A DNA stretch of 64,000 nucleotides from Tolypocladium sp. Sup5 PDA-1. Lineage: Eukaryota > Ascomycota > Sordariomycetes > Hypocreales > Ophiocordycipitaceae. The stretch's first letter is position 1. Each line of letters starts with the position of its first letter. Positions 54,059 to 64,000 of the stretch are shown one piece after another. Where the stretch lies: NCBI GenBank assembly GCA_000750105.3, contig JPHH03000043.1, positions 124,001 to 188,000 on the forward strand. The letters run 5' to 3'. Both the position numbers and the translations under genes were made by a program. The notes under the pieces were generated by a model that worked only from the letters and a program-made list of their open reading frames with translations, was not told the origin of the DNA and searched no databases.

Positions 54059-55540
54059 ATGACGAAGAAGCAAGACCATCGCTCTGCGACGGGCGCACCC
54101 GACTTTGACGTTGTCATAATCGGCGCGGGCATCTCCGGCATCAATGCTGCGTATCGCATACAAACGCAGGCACCTCCAGGTACCTCTTATGCCATATTCG
54201 AGGGACGGGACTCGATTGGCGGCACATGGGATCTCTTCCGTTACCCGGGCATCAGGTCCGACTCGGACATCTTCACCTTTGGCTTTGAGTGGAATCCCTG
54301 GCCCAAGAAAGAGACGCTCGCCATGGGGTCGGACATCAAAGAGTACATTATCCAATCTGCCAAGTCCGCAGGAATCGAAAGACACATCCGATATCGACAC
54401 AAGGTCACGTCGGCAAATTGGATCCCGGAAGACAAGTGCTGGGAGGTGGCCGCCCACAAGGACGGAGAGGAGAAGCCCAGCGTCTATCGCACCCGATTTA
54501 TCCTTCTTGGCACGGGCTACTACGACTACGAGCAGCCACTGGAGACAGTCATACCCGGAATCAGTGACTTCCAGGGCAAGGTCATTCACCCGCAGTTCTG
54601 GCCCGAGGACTATGACTGCACGGGCAAAGACATCGTCGTTATTGGTAGCGGTGCGACCGCCGTGACCATTGTGCCCTCTGTCGCCGACAAGGTCAAGCAC
54701 GTCACGATGCTCCAGAGGAGCCCAACGTACATCTTCCCGCTTCCCAAGTACGGCCAGCTCACAGCCTTCATCTTCGCCCTGCTCCCCCGCCGCATGGCCC
54801 AGTGGCTCAACAGGGTCATCTGGATACTCCAAAGTTACCTGATGATCGTCGCCTGCAGAAACTTTCCCGGCGTAGCGAAGAAGCTCATCCGTCATGTGAA
54901 CATCAAACACCTCCCCCCGGACGTCGCGTGGGATCCGCACTTCAAGCCGCGCTACAACCCGTGGGAGCAGCGGCTGTGCGCCTCCATGGATGGGGATTTC
55001 TTCGCGGCTATCCGGTCCGGCAAGGCCAGCGTCATGACCGACACAATCGACACTGTCACCAAGGACTCGATCAGGCTCACGTCGGGAGCCATCCTGCACC
55101 CGGACGCCATTGTCACCGCGACGGGGCTAAAGCTCAAGTTCGCCGGTGGCATCCAGTTTTCGATAGACGGCGAACCGTTAGACGCGACGGGAAGGTTTGC
55201 TTGGAGGTCCTGCATGCTCGAGGATCTGCCAAACTTGTTCTTCATCGTGGGCTTTGAGAATGCATCGTGGACCCTCGGCGCCGACTGTGCCGCGCAACTC
55301 CTAACTCGTTTGATGTGGGAGCTGAGAAAGAAGAATGCCACGGTCGCCACGCCGCATATGGATAACCCCGAGGAGATGGAGGTCAAGCCCATGTTGAGTC
55401 TCTCGGCTACCTACTTGAAGCGCATGAACAAGAGCCTTCCGAAGGGAGGCACAGGGGTATGGAGTCCCAGGAACCATTACATGGCGGACCTGTATGCGGC
55501 GAAATGGGGTGACATTAAGACTGGTCTGCTTCTCAAGTAG
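54059..55540 (+). CDS. Baeyer-Villiger-type flavin monooxygenase
   Basis: A single-exon gene for 493 residues. FAD-binding GAGISG is at 22-27, followed by FEGRDSIGGTWD and YPGIRSDSD. The Baeyer-Villiger fingerprint FxGxxxHxxxWP is present as FQGKVIHPQFWP (171-182). The NADPH site GSGATA lies at about 198-203, with VTMLQRSPTY after it and TATGLKLKF near 360. Class B flavoprotein monooxygenases use NADPH and O2 to insert oxygen next to a ketone, or to oxidise heteroatoms. A possible membrane-associated stretch (about 242-265) is often seen in fungal steroid- or lipid-acting members. It ends the three-gene redox group and is the last intact gene before the RIP-affected repeats. Confidence 0.94.
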   Translation: MTKKQDHRSATGAPDFDVVIIGAGISGINAAYRIQTQAPPGTSYAIFEGRDSIGGTWDLFRYPGIRSDSDIFTFGFEWNPWPKKETLAMGSDIKEYIIQSAKSAGIERHIRYRHKVTSANWIPEDKCWEVAAHKDGEEKPSVYRTRFILLGTGYYDYEQPLETVIPGISDFQGKVIHPQFWPEDYDCTGKDIVVIGSGATAVTIVPSVADKVKHVTMLQRSPTYIFPLPKYGQLTAFIFALLPRRMAQWLNRVIWILQSYLMIVACRNFPGVAKKLIRHVNIKHLPPDVAWDPHFKPRYNPWEQRLCASMDGDFFAAIRSGKASVMTDTIDTVTKDSIRLTSGAILHPDAIVTATGLKLKFAGGIQFSIDGEPLDATGRFAWRSCMLEDLPNLFFIVGFENASWTLGADCAAQLLTRLMWELRKKNATVATPHMDNPEEMEVKPMLSLSATYLKRMNKSLPKGGTGVWSPRNHYMADLYAAKWGDIKTGLLLK

Positions 55541-56700
55541 GACTTCGTTTATCTCGGGCTAGATGGGAGTTGGGCTGCCTTTCATAGCTTTAGCATAGAT
55601 AGTGTACTTTTCCAAGGAGCTAGGGATCCGAGGCGAGCCTCGGAATAATATATACACAACACAAGACCTGTTGTTGCCTGGCCTCGCATGGACTTAGTCT
55701 GCCGCATGCCTGTAGGGAAGCGGTGGTAGGACCGACTCAGGAAATGCCGAATATAAATTCCGCGGCCGGTTTGACGACTTTGTCTCGCTCTTCAAGTTCA
55801 GGAGAACCAGAATGCTTCGTAGGCCAGTCCCCATCGGGTGCTTGCTACCAGAATTCGGCCGGGAAAGGAACAGAGACCGTTTCAAGTGCCTCATACCCAG
55901 GTCTGTCAATGACCTGTTCCAATCGGACAGGCAGGGAAGGGATAAAGGCACATCTGTGCCGCTTTAACCAGCCACGAGGAAAACTCCATGAAAGGACTCA
56001 ATTTCTCCTGTTGCAGTTTAGACGGCGGTGGCCATTTGATCCGGAGCCCAGGTGAGACATAGCAACTTGACCTCTTGACGGAATTGTATGGCACCTGCCA
56101 TTGTGCCCGCCTTGCCAATTATTGGGCGGAACAATGCTCTTGTATGTCGACGCGACGAAGGAATCGGCGCCATCGATGCCGTCTTCGAGATAGAAGAACT
56201 TGAGGCTCTGGGTCTCAATCGGGTCTCCGGTCTCTGAGATATACATGTATGCCATTCGCTCGCAGATAGACTCTAAGGCGCTCCTCTGCGAGCTGGTTGA
56301 AGAAGAATGTTCGTCGCTGTACCGGTACTCAATTGAACATCCTGGTCAAAATGTGCGCATTGTTTCCTTTCTAGGTCGGACATTGCTGACCAGCATCGTC
56401 GAAATATATACGGTCGGGGACGTAGGGACCAAGTCTGTGCATAGATGCAAGACTGGCAATCGGATTATCGCTAATGCTCGCGGACCCTTTGCGCCCCGGC
56501 TATAATTACTACAGTTATTCTTCGTGGGACAAAATGACTTACATGTATAATTAATACTGAATGGCCGCATATCCTCTTCTGAAAGTCTTGCTGTAGGAAA
56601 GCAGTGGAACGTCCGGGGCCTGGGGCGCCTACCCGACCCTCAGTTCTCTCCCTTAACTGACATATCACAATATCGACTTTTCTAGTTCGTAGTCTGGAAC
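55541..56700. other. Intergenic edge with a possible coding remnant
   Basis: About 1.2 kb between the last gene and the repeat block. On the minus strand 55998-56310 can be read as SICERMAYMYISETGD, LKFFYLEDGIDGADSF and IVPPNNWQGG, which has protein-like composition but no clear start, splice sites or family. It may be the remnant of a broken gene. Confidence 0.4.
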
Positions 56701-56752
56701 ACGCTGTTCCACCCACCGGGAATGGTGGTATCCCCGATCGGGTAAGGCGCCC

Positions 56753-57103
56753 TTGCCGCCATTGGCCCGCCCCCCTTGCCGTGCCCCTCTATCGCCGGGC
56801 GCCCGTATAAATAAACCGACCTCTATCCTCTTCCGTCGACTTGTACTCTTGACTTCTCTTCTCCTCTTTCTCTCCCCTTTAGCTCCGTCGGCCGTCCCGC
56901 CTTCGCACCCTGTCTTCTCTATTTCTGCCTGCGTTAATCCTTTATTTCGCGGACTCGTTATTTCGGCCCTAGAGATAGCCCGTTTTAAGCTCCGCTACGT
57001 CTGCTGCCGAGCGCCCTTCGACGCACGCCCTAAGTATTCCCCTTGTCGTCTAGGCTTAATGCCTCTTGCGCCGTTTTCTTTTCTTTCTGGTTTACCGGAA
57101 TAG
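56753..57103 (+). pseudogene. Start of the outermost RIP'd element, promoter-like
   Basis: The GC-rich start includes CCCGTATAAATAAACC (TATA at about 56803-56812), then a pyrimidine-rich leader. A 116-codon frame is open here, but it is CT-rich low complexity rather than a recognised protein. Probably the LTR or promoter region of an element whose body (57.1-58.8 and 59.3-60.5 kb) is too mutated to identify. Confidence 0.4.
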
Positions 57104-58825
57104 CATCGGTTCTTTGCTAACGGGCTTAGCTTACGCTATTTTGTAACTACGGAATCTACCTCGCCCCTTCTAACTCCTACCTCTTTATTCGGCCGGCGTC
57201 CCTCTGTTTCCGTGTACTAGTTCTCGAGATAGATTCGCCTTCGGTAACCGCCCTCGGTATAGAGGCTTAGAGGAACGCGATTATTGCTTAGCTAATAGAA
57301 AAAAAATGCCGTATATGACGGACTGCGCCGATAGCCGACCCGAGTCGCCTTTCCGCACAGTTACGACTAGCCGTAGTCGATACCCTTGATAAGCTAAAAT
57401 ATGCCTCGTGTCGCGTATTGAGATAATACGTTATTAGAAACCTAGGGCGGGAACTTTTGTTGCGAAGATTGCGGCCTGGCGTTGTCTCGGGCTGGCGCTG
57501 CCTAGCGGCCTATGCTATTATGAATAGCGTGATTATAGTCGACTCCTCTCTACTAGTCGCTTACGGGGATGAGTATAGATTAAGGGAGCGTTTGATTCGG
57601 CCTCGTGTTCGAAGCTAAGATAGAAGTGTATCGATAGATTAGCTCTAAGAATGGCCGAGAACGCCTAGGAGTGGATTATCGACTCCTTCTCTACTTCGGA
57701 TACCGAATATTACGAGGGGGTTTAGAGATCGAGACTATGTAATAGAATATAGAGAACTAATATAGCGTGATATTAGGCTAACTTCGGGGACGCCGAGAAC
57801 GCCCTAGTAATCGAGCTAGCTTAATCTTTAGCGACGTTACTTAGAGGAGAAGGATATCTAGAAAGCGTTATATTAAGTATAGCCCGGTAACTCGATAATT
57901 AGCGGCGAGATAGGAGGGGAGATGTAGTTAGAGTTAATAACGCCTGGACTTATCTCTCGGATACGAACCTTTATATAAAGTACGGCTTATAGAATAGCAC
58001 CGTGGCGAGTAGCTATAACCGGCGCTATATTAAGCCGCGTCCTCGCCTATTTAAGGCGTCTAGCGCCTAGCGATTCTCGAGTTAACGCGCTCGTTAACGA
58101 AGTTCCTATACCCTTTGCGAGAAGTCTATATTTCTTTCTTACGAGGAGGCTCTATACCTATACTATAGCTTCTCTCGTCGCTCTTAATAATTAGGTCTTT
58201 TAGACTCCTCTAGTTATAGCGCGTATAGAGAACGCTCGCCTTATAAAACCTTTATATCTACTACTATAGTAGAAGCCGCGTTAACCTCCTACAACCCCGT
58301 CCGCGCCGTAGTCTTCTATAATTACTTCGAAGGCCGCGTAGATAGCGCAAAGCCCTTCCTCGGCTAGTCGGTAGTAGACTTTGAATAATATAATATTAAT
58401 CTCCTCCGACGCCGAATCTAACGTAGACGACGGGGACGAAGGTAATAGCGATAACGGGTCGTATAAGCTAGAGGTAGGTGAGTCGCGCCTAGACGACTTA
58501 CTTCCTTTAATCTCGGCGATTACGGCGTTAATCGCTGCTATATAACGAAGTTACCCGGAGGGCATAGGTAAGTAGTAGTAAGACCTAAGGGTTAGGTAAA
58601 ATACTAATAAATATATTAAGCGAACCTAGCTAAGGCGATTAATAATACCGAGGTTACGAACCCGAATGGTTTAGCCTCGTCGGCTATAGACTATCCTAGT
58701 TAGCTAGCTAGCACGACCCCTATGCTATCCGCTCCTGCTCTAAGCACTACTGCCGATTCCGCGTTATCCCGGCATCCCTCGATATAGCCCGTACCTGTCC
58801 TGTCTCTAGAGGATAGAGTGCTATA

Positions 58826-59279
58826 TATTACGACCTAGGCTAACGGGCCACGGGATAGGCCGGCTATGCAGGCGCTAAGGTAGGCCGCATGGAATAATAG
58901 TTAGAACGACGGGCTAATAATAGCATAGCGATATTAGATTATTAGGATTAGTAAGTAATCTAGGTAAGCTAGATTACTATAATCGGTTAATAATCTAAGT
59001 AATCTAGGTAATAGATTATTAAGGGCTCTTAATAATCTAAGAATAGTACCTAGTATATAAGACCCCTTAATTTCCTTACTATAGCATAGATACCTCGCTA
59101 GCTTTTAATATATTATTCTAATATAGATATACTTATATTACTTTAAACCCCTTAGTTACGATCTATTATCTAGGATATCCGATCTATTACTATCGTAATA
59201 AGACTAGCCTAGTACTATGCCCTAACCTTTCTGCTAATATAAACCTCTAGTTTATCCCTTGGGAACCTAAACCGTTATA
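58826..59279 (+). repeat. Solo LTR with target-site duplication
   Basis: Runs from TATTACGACCTAGG to AACCGTTATA, 454 bp, and matches a second copy at 60486-60934 along its full length. It is flanked on both sides by CTATA (58821-58825 and 59280-59284), a 5-bp target-site duplication as made by Gypsy/Copia integrases. The terminal TA...TA would be TG...CA before RIP. No internal element DNA adjoins it, so it is a solo LTR left by recombination. Confidence 0.85.
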
Positions 59280-60485
59280 CTATAGCGTTAGTACACGGAC
59301 ATGTCTAGTTAACCCGGTCTCGTATCTATAAGCGACTTCTTCTATCCCTTGCTCTAGCAAAGTCAAAGCGCGGCGCCGCTAAATCGATGCGGTAATATAC
59401 TTAGTAGTAATACCGAGGACAGTGACCTAGGTATTATAGGTTTACGTAGCGATAGTGGCTTAGGTAGTGACTAAGTTACTTAGTCTACTCTTACCTAAAG
59501 GTCTATAATAGGATCTAGCTATCTAGCTCTTAGTTAAAGAAGCTCGAATAAGGACGAATAGAACTATCGGGTAACGGACGATAGTACTAACCTCGCCTCT
59601 TCCCCCGCCTTACCTTATAGTAGTTAGATATATGCCAAGGAGCGTTAGACTATCCTTAATAATAGCCCTTCGGCGAGCTAGCCTAATAGAACTAGCGGGG
59701 ATAGGCGAAGGCAATTACGTAAGTAACGTGCCGCTAGGAGTAGGCATAATCTTCGTCCTCTCCCGGTTAAAAGGCTTCTTACTAAAGAGGGGACGGACGA
59801 TAGCGAAGATAAATACGTGCTAGCACGTAAGCGTCGTAAAGTTATAGCCCCCGCTATTAAGTAGCGTAGTATATAGCGCGAGCCCGAACTATTATAGAGG
59901 CCGAGACCGGGCGGTGCTAGGAAACTAAAGAGATAGAGCGGAACTAACGCCTCGTCTATAAATATAGAGGCGCCTGCCTATATTACTATTATAAGCTATA
60001 AGGAATAGCTACTTCCCGATACTATGCTTAAATACGTCCGAGATAATAGTATAGCGACGTTCTAACTATAGTTTACTTAGGCTACTACGTGTAAGGTATA
60101 TAGTACCTAAGATTAACTAGTAACTAAACGCTATCTATTATCGAAGAAAGTTAAGAATCCGAGACTTATAGCTAGAGAGGAGCGATCTAAGAAGTAGATA
60201 GAAAGTATCCTAGGACCGCCTAGCTAGCTAGATAATATAAATTATAACGCTAATATTTACGAGGCGGACTACTTACTTGCCTAGTAGGGGAAGTATACTT
60301 TCTTAGTAAAGTAGTCTAATAGTACTATTATATAAGAGCTAAGGAGATATATTTTAGGCAAGCGGATGCTTAACGAATTTAAGGTAGAGTATTAAGGTTT
60401 TAACGCGGGAGTTAATATTTTAGTAACTCGAACGAGAGCCGGGAAGCGCTAATATCTTTTGCGCTAGCATAGCCGCTCGCCGAAG

Positions 60486-60934
60486 TATTATAACCTAGGC
60501 TAACGGGCTACGGGATAGGCCGGCTATGCAGGCGCTAATGCGGGCTATACGGAATAATAGTTGGAACGATAAGCTAATAAACGGTAGATTAATGCGATCC
60601 ATGGGATAGATCGTGCGATCTATAAGATAGATTATTAACGATCTATAGATTATTAGTAATCTATAGATTATAGCGATCTAAGGGATTATAGCGATCCCTA
60701 GGAGCGGTAGTAATCTATCGCTAGTATATAGGACCCCCTAATTTCCTTACTATAGCATAGATACCTCGCTAGCTTTTAATACTTATTATTACTTACCCTA
60801 ATATTCTTAATTACGATTTACTATCTAGGATAGCTAATCTATTACTATCGTAATAAGACTATTTAATAGCTATGCCCTAACTTACCTACTAATATAAACC
60901 TCTAGTTTATCCCTTAGGAACCTAAACTATTATA
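60486..60934 (+). repeat. 5' LTR of a Gypsy-like element
   Basis: 449 bp, homologous to the solo LTR. Both share GGGATAGGCCGGCTATGCAG near the start, and TATAGCATAGATACCTCGCT with a YTTTATCCCTTRGGAACCTAAA end. The sequences flanking it differ from those of the solo copy, and gag/protease fossils follow on the same strand, so this copy is best read as the 5' LTR of an element continuing beyond 64000. The other LTR is outside the window. Confidence 0.75.
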
Positions 60935-61849
60935 TATTAAAAGCTCTTATTTAAGAGGTTATCGCGTTACCTTAAATAATACTATATTATAGTTAATATA
61001 CCTACTTAACGCGAAGGATTAACTAATACTAGACCTACTATATCTAAAGAGGACTTAGTATAAGAACTTATTATACTATAACTTAAGGTCTAGGAGCTTA
61101 GTAATAAAGAAGGGATAGGTTAGACTAAAGATCTTAGAGAAGTAGTTAAACTTAAGTAGCTAGGACTATATAATAGCTCTTATAGTACCCTTAAGGACTT
61201 CCTTATATAACTTAAAGCTTATTATTAATTTTATCTTAATAAACTCTTAGATCTCGCTACTAAGGCACTCTATATAAGTAGCTACCTTAGTAAAATAGCT
61301 CTTATATAGTTTAGACCTATTATATAAGATTACCTTAATAACGAAGATAGCGAGCGAGATACCGAAACTAGGGCTATATTCGTAAATTTTATAAGATTTA
61401 AAGTAATAATTAAATAAGTTTTTAGTAAAACTAATAAAGGAAGAGAAGTAAAGTAAAAACTTTAAGGGCTCCGATAGAAAATATTAGTATTAGAGTACGC
61501 TACTAAGTTTAAGTAAGTTACTTTATAACTTAAATAGGATACCGAACCCCTTATAATACGATTCTATAATAGCCTTAAAGATAAAGTTAAAGATAAACTC
61601 TATAGAGAGGATTAACTTAAAGACCTCGTAGATTATATCGCTATAGTAATATAAATTAATAATAGATAATATATATAATACTAAGAAAAGAAGTAAGGAA
61701 GAGGTTACTAAAACTCTCCTTATAATAATAACCCCCGCGTAAACTAGCGAAAGAAGTATATAGAGAATACTATATATACTTATACCTAAAACCTTAGATA
61801 AATAGATCTAGATATAGTATAGAAGGACTAGCCTAAGGAAGGTAAGAAG

Positions 61850-61891
61850 TATTATAATTATAAGAAGTTTAGATACTTTACTTATAAATAT
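61850..61891 (+). pseudogene. Fossil gag CCHC zinc knuckle
   Basis: Reads Y-Y-N-Y-K-K-F-R-Y-F-T-Y-K-Y today. Positions 1, 4, 9 and 14 are TAT/TAC where CX2CX4HX4C needs TGY, TGY, CAY, TGY. All four ligand codons are explained by single C-to-T or G-to-A transitions, while the spacer residues still look like a nucleocapsid knuckle. Confidence 0.7.
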
Positions 61892-63780
61892 AAATAATTA
61901 AAAAGGCTTAGTTAAAAGCTAGTACTAGGAGGTAAGAAATACCTTAATGCTATTAATAAGGAATTAGCTAGCTATAACCGCATAAACTAGATAATATATT
62001 ATAATAATAATTATAATATATACTTATTAAATAAATAGAATAATAGATAGTTCCTAAGAGAATTAATAATAAAGACTCTTACTATAACTAAATAACGAGG
62101 AGTATCTAGGTTACGAGGTATAATAGATGGACGTAGACTTAAGTAATAATAGGAGGAACCTAAGCTATGTAATTAATTAAGGGAATTAGTTAAACTAAAT
62201 AATAGACTTAAATTCGCTTATCTAGGAGGATTTACTAAGAAATAGATTTAATAATATAGCGAAGAATACTAGGAGAAGATACGAGAATACGATTAAGAAA
62301 GATAGCGAAGCCGCCTTACCCGCGAAATAAATAAATAAGAAAGAAAGTAATTATATATTTAAGTAAGATAATACTTTAAGGATAAAGAAATAGCTATAAT
62401 ACTTACCTAAATAAGTAAGAAACCGAATAATTTAAATAAAGGGAGTATTAATAATATAAGCTCCGAAGATAACTAATATATGCTAAGTATAACTAAAGGC
62501 CGATTAGAAGTACTAACCTTATATTAGGAAAACGCGATTATTAGAGCATCGCTTAAAGGTAAGGAACTACTAGAATATAATATAGAAATAAAAAGTATAG
62601 TTAATATTAGAACCTAGACTAACCCTAAATTACTTACTAAAGTTTAAAAGTCTATACTCTTATAATATAAGATAATAGTAACTATATTATTACTATAATT
62701 ACTATAGATATATTAAATATAATTAAAGGAGAATTATACCTAGTAAGAGAATATAAGGATAATCTATAAATTATACTAGGATATAAGCTATATACGTAAA
62801 TCTTATAGGCCTTATATATTTACTTAGACTATTTAATATATTTCCTAGTAAAAGTATAATATAATATATTTCTAACTCGATAAAAGGGATATATTATTAA
62901 TAATTTATACTTAGCCTTAGAACTATATAAATAGAGAGCAAAAACACGCTATAATATATTATAAGTAATTATTATAGAACCTAATACTAATACCTTACTA
63001 GAGTATTAAAAGGATAGATTTATTAACTTAATACACGCGTCCCTAACTTACTATGCCTATTAATTTAGAAAAGTATAGGAATAGTATAGGTATATCGCGA
63101 TTAGTTAGGGAATCCCCTAAACCTAAACTAATATTATTTATATATTAATATATAATAGAGTAAGCTATAGAGATTACTAGCTACCTAGATACCTAGAGTA
63201 TATATAAGAAAAGGCATGCGAATAATATAAGGAAATTAATAATACTCTAATCTAGTATTACTAATAGACGGAAGTACTAGATAAACTATATAAAAATAGA
63301 GAAATAAGTATTATAGAGCTTTATAAGGAAAAATAAGAAGCTAAATAAAGACTCGATATATACTATAAGAAATATATAAATAATAGTAATTATGGATAGA
63401 GATATGCTATTAATTATAACTATAATAATTATTTACGATACCTAGGAGGAAAAGTAGATATCTAATATTAACTATAAGTTATAGAGAATAAATAATTTAA
63501 CTTCTAGGAAATTAAAGGGAAAAGAGGATATATTAAATAATATAAGTTAACTAAATAATAATATATAAAAGAATATAATAGTAATTAGCGAGAATATATA
63601 TAGATTAAACTATAAGGTATAGAATAAGAACTAGGATTTAAAAAATAAGGCATGCTATCTATAAAAGGGCTATAGATTAGTATATAATAAAGAGATCTAA
63701 GGACCCTATATATAATAGAGATAGGTTATAGTAATAAAATAATATTAGATATCTATATCGCGGGATATTATATAATAGTA

Positions 63781-63807
63781 CTATTAGATAGTAATATAAT
63801 AGGTAAC
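63781..63807 (+). pseudogene. Fossil aspartic-protease active-site segment
   Basis: Reads LLDSNIIGN, matching LLDSGATGN of Ty3/Gypsy retropepsins, with GGT/GCA/ACA codons changed by transitions. The following codons read YILP-stop-VI, as in NYISPQVV with Gln converted to TAA. The downstream stretch to 64000 keeps GEVFNYNN and GYKERVTFNI character. Confidence 0.65.
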
Positions 63808-64000
63808 TATATTTTACCCTAAGTTATTAATTATTATTAACTCTTATAGAAATAGAAGACTAAACTATATAAACTCTATAATATTAAAGGAGAAGTATTT
63901 AACTATAATAATAGAATTATCGATATAGAGATTAATTACCTTAATATCTCGATTTAAGGATATAAAGAAAGAGTTACCTTTAATATAATAGATATATTTA

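Larger units (their letters stand above)
56700..64000. mobile_element. RIP-degraded, nested retrotransposon block
   Basis: From about 56.7 kb CpA and TpG become very rare while TpA is extremely common, CpG persists in the first half, and no frame stays open for long. That is the expected result of repeat-induced point mutation (CpA to TpA) in a sexual ascomycete. The AT content rises further after 61 kb. At least three layers can be separated: an older element from about 56.75 to 60.48 kb, a solo LTR inserted in it, and a Gypsy-like element starting at 60486. The whole block is probably heterochromatic and transcriptionally silent. The element continues past the window end. Confidence 0.9.
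60935..64000 (+). mobile_element. Internal region of a Ty3/Gypsy-like retrotransposon, RIP-inactivated, truncated by window end
   Basis: No frame is intact. Fossils readable after mentally reversing C-to-T and G-to-A changes are a CCHC zinc knuckle (61850-61891), a DTG-type protease-like segment (around 62590-62650) and an LDSxxxGN protease-like segment (63781-63807), followed by sequence resembling the rest of a Gypsy protease. Gag then protease is the normal order, and reverse transcriptase would lie to the right. Two protease signatures 1.2 kb apart suggest a second insertion inside this interval. Confidence 0.7.

Noticed and set aside
53897..55099. A 400-codon open frame antisense to the monooxygenase
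   Set aside because: Entirely shadowed by an intact, motif-complete gene on the + strand.
59632..59823. A 63-codon + strand gene in the repeat block
   Set aside because: It is open by chance inside RIP-altered DNA, with no homologous character.

Overview
The window looks like nuclear DNA of a filamentous ascomycete, most likely a Sordariomycete and possibly Hypocreales (the order is an inference). Evidence: short introns of about 48-150 nt with GTRNGT donors and CTAAC/CTGAC branch points, genes on both strands without operons, single-copy housekeeping genes with fungal architectures (KCS1, ALG14, RSM25, COX8, MTR4, DSC3, IMA1), a NACHT-type NLR, a Zn2Cys6 transcription factor, and a terminal block of repeats with the signature of repeat-induced point mutation (RIP).

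Layout. 1-6.9 kb: a short-chain dehydrogenase and a large SesA-like/NACHT protein (probable STAND/NLR self/non-self or immune-type receptor). 8.2-28.7 kb is a compact core: inositol hexakisphosphate kinase KCS1, an atypical Rho-like GTPase with damaged G boxes, ALG14 (N-glycan precursor synthesis), three adjacent nuclear genes for mitochondrial proteins (mS23/RSM25, a PPR protein, COX8), the exosome helicase MTR4, the DSC ubiquitin-ligase subunit DSC3 and the inner-nuclear-membrane protein IMA1. 29-47 kb is looser and more accessory: a Zn2Cys6 regulator convergent with an M20 amidohydrolase, an acyl-CoA dehydrogenase, a sterol-desaturase-family hydroxylase, a secreted GH65 acid trehalase, a sterol carrier protein 2, and a SEC14/CRAL-TRIO lipid-transfer protein. 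48.3-49.9 kb has a small three-exon coiled-coil gene and decayed fragments. 50.3-55.5 kb carries three lipid/steroid-type oxidoreductases (fatty-acid-hydroxylase family, membrane SDR, Baeyer-Villiger-type flavoprotein monooxygenase) that could form a small pathway.

From about 56.7 kb to the end the sequence is almost free of CpA/TpG and full of TpA and stop codons. It contains a solo LTR with an intact 5-bp target-site duplication, a second LTR copy that starts a Ty3/Gypsy-like element, a fossil CCHC zinc knuckle in which every metal-binding codon has been converted to Tyr, and two aspartic-protease-like signatures. This is RIP-inactivated, nested retrotransposon DNA.

The most interesting items are the Rho-like gene, whose switch/WDTAG region contains a TAG that is either a nonsense mutation or a splice acceptor removing switch I; the 50-55 kb oxidoreductase trio; the NLR; and the readable RIP fossil at the right end. 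Exon joins were worked out by hand from splice consensus and reading frame; no database search was run.
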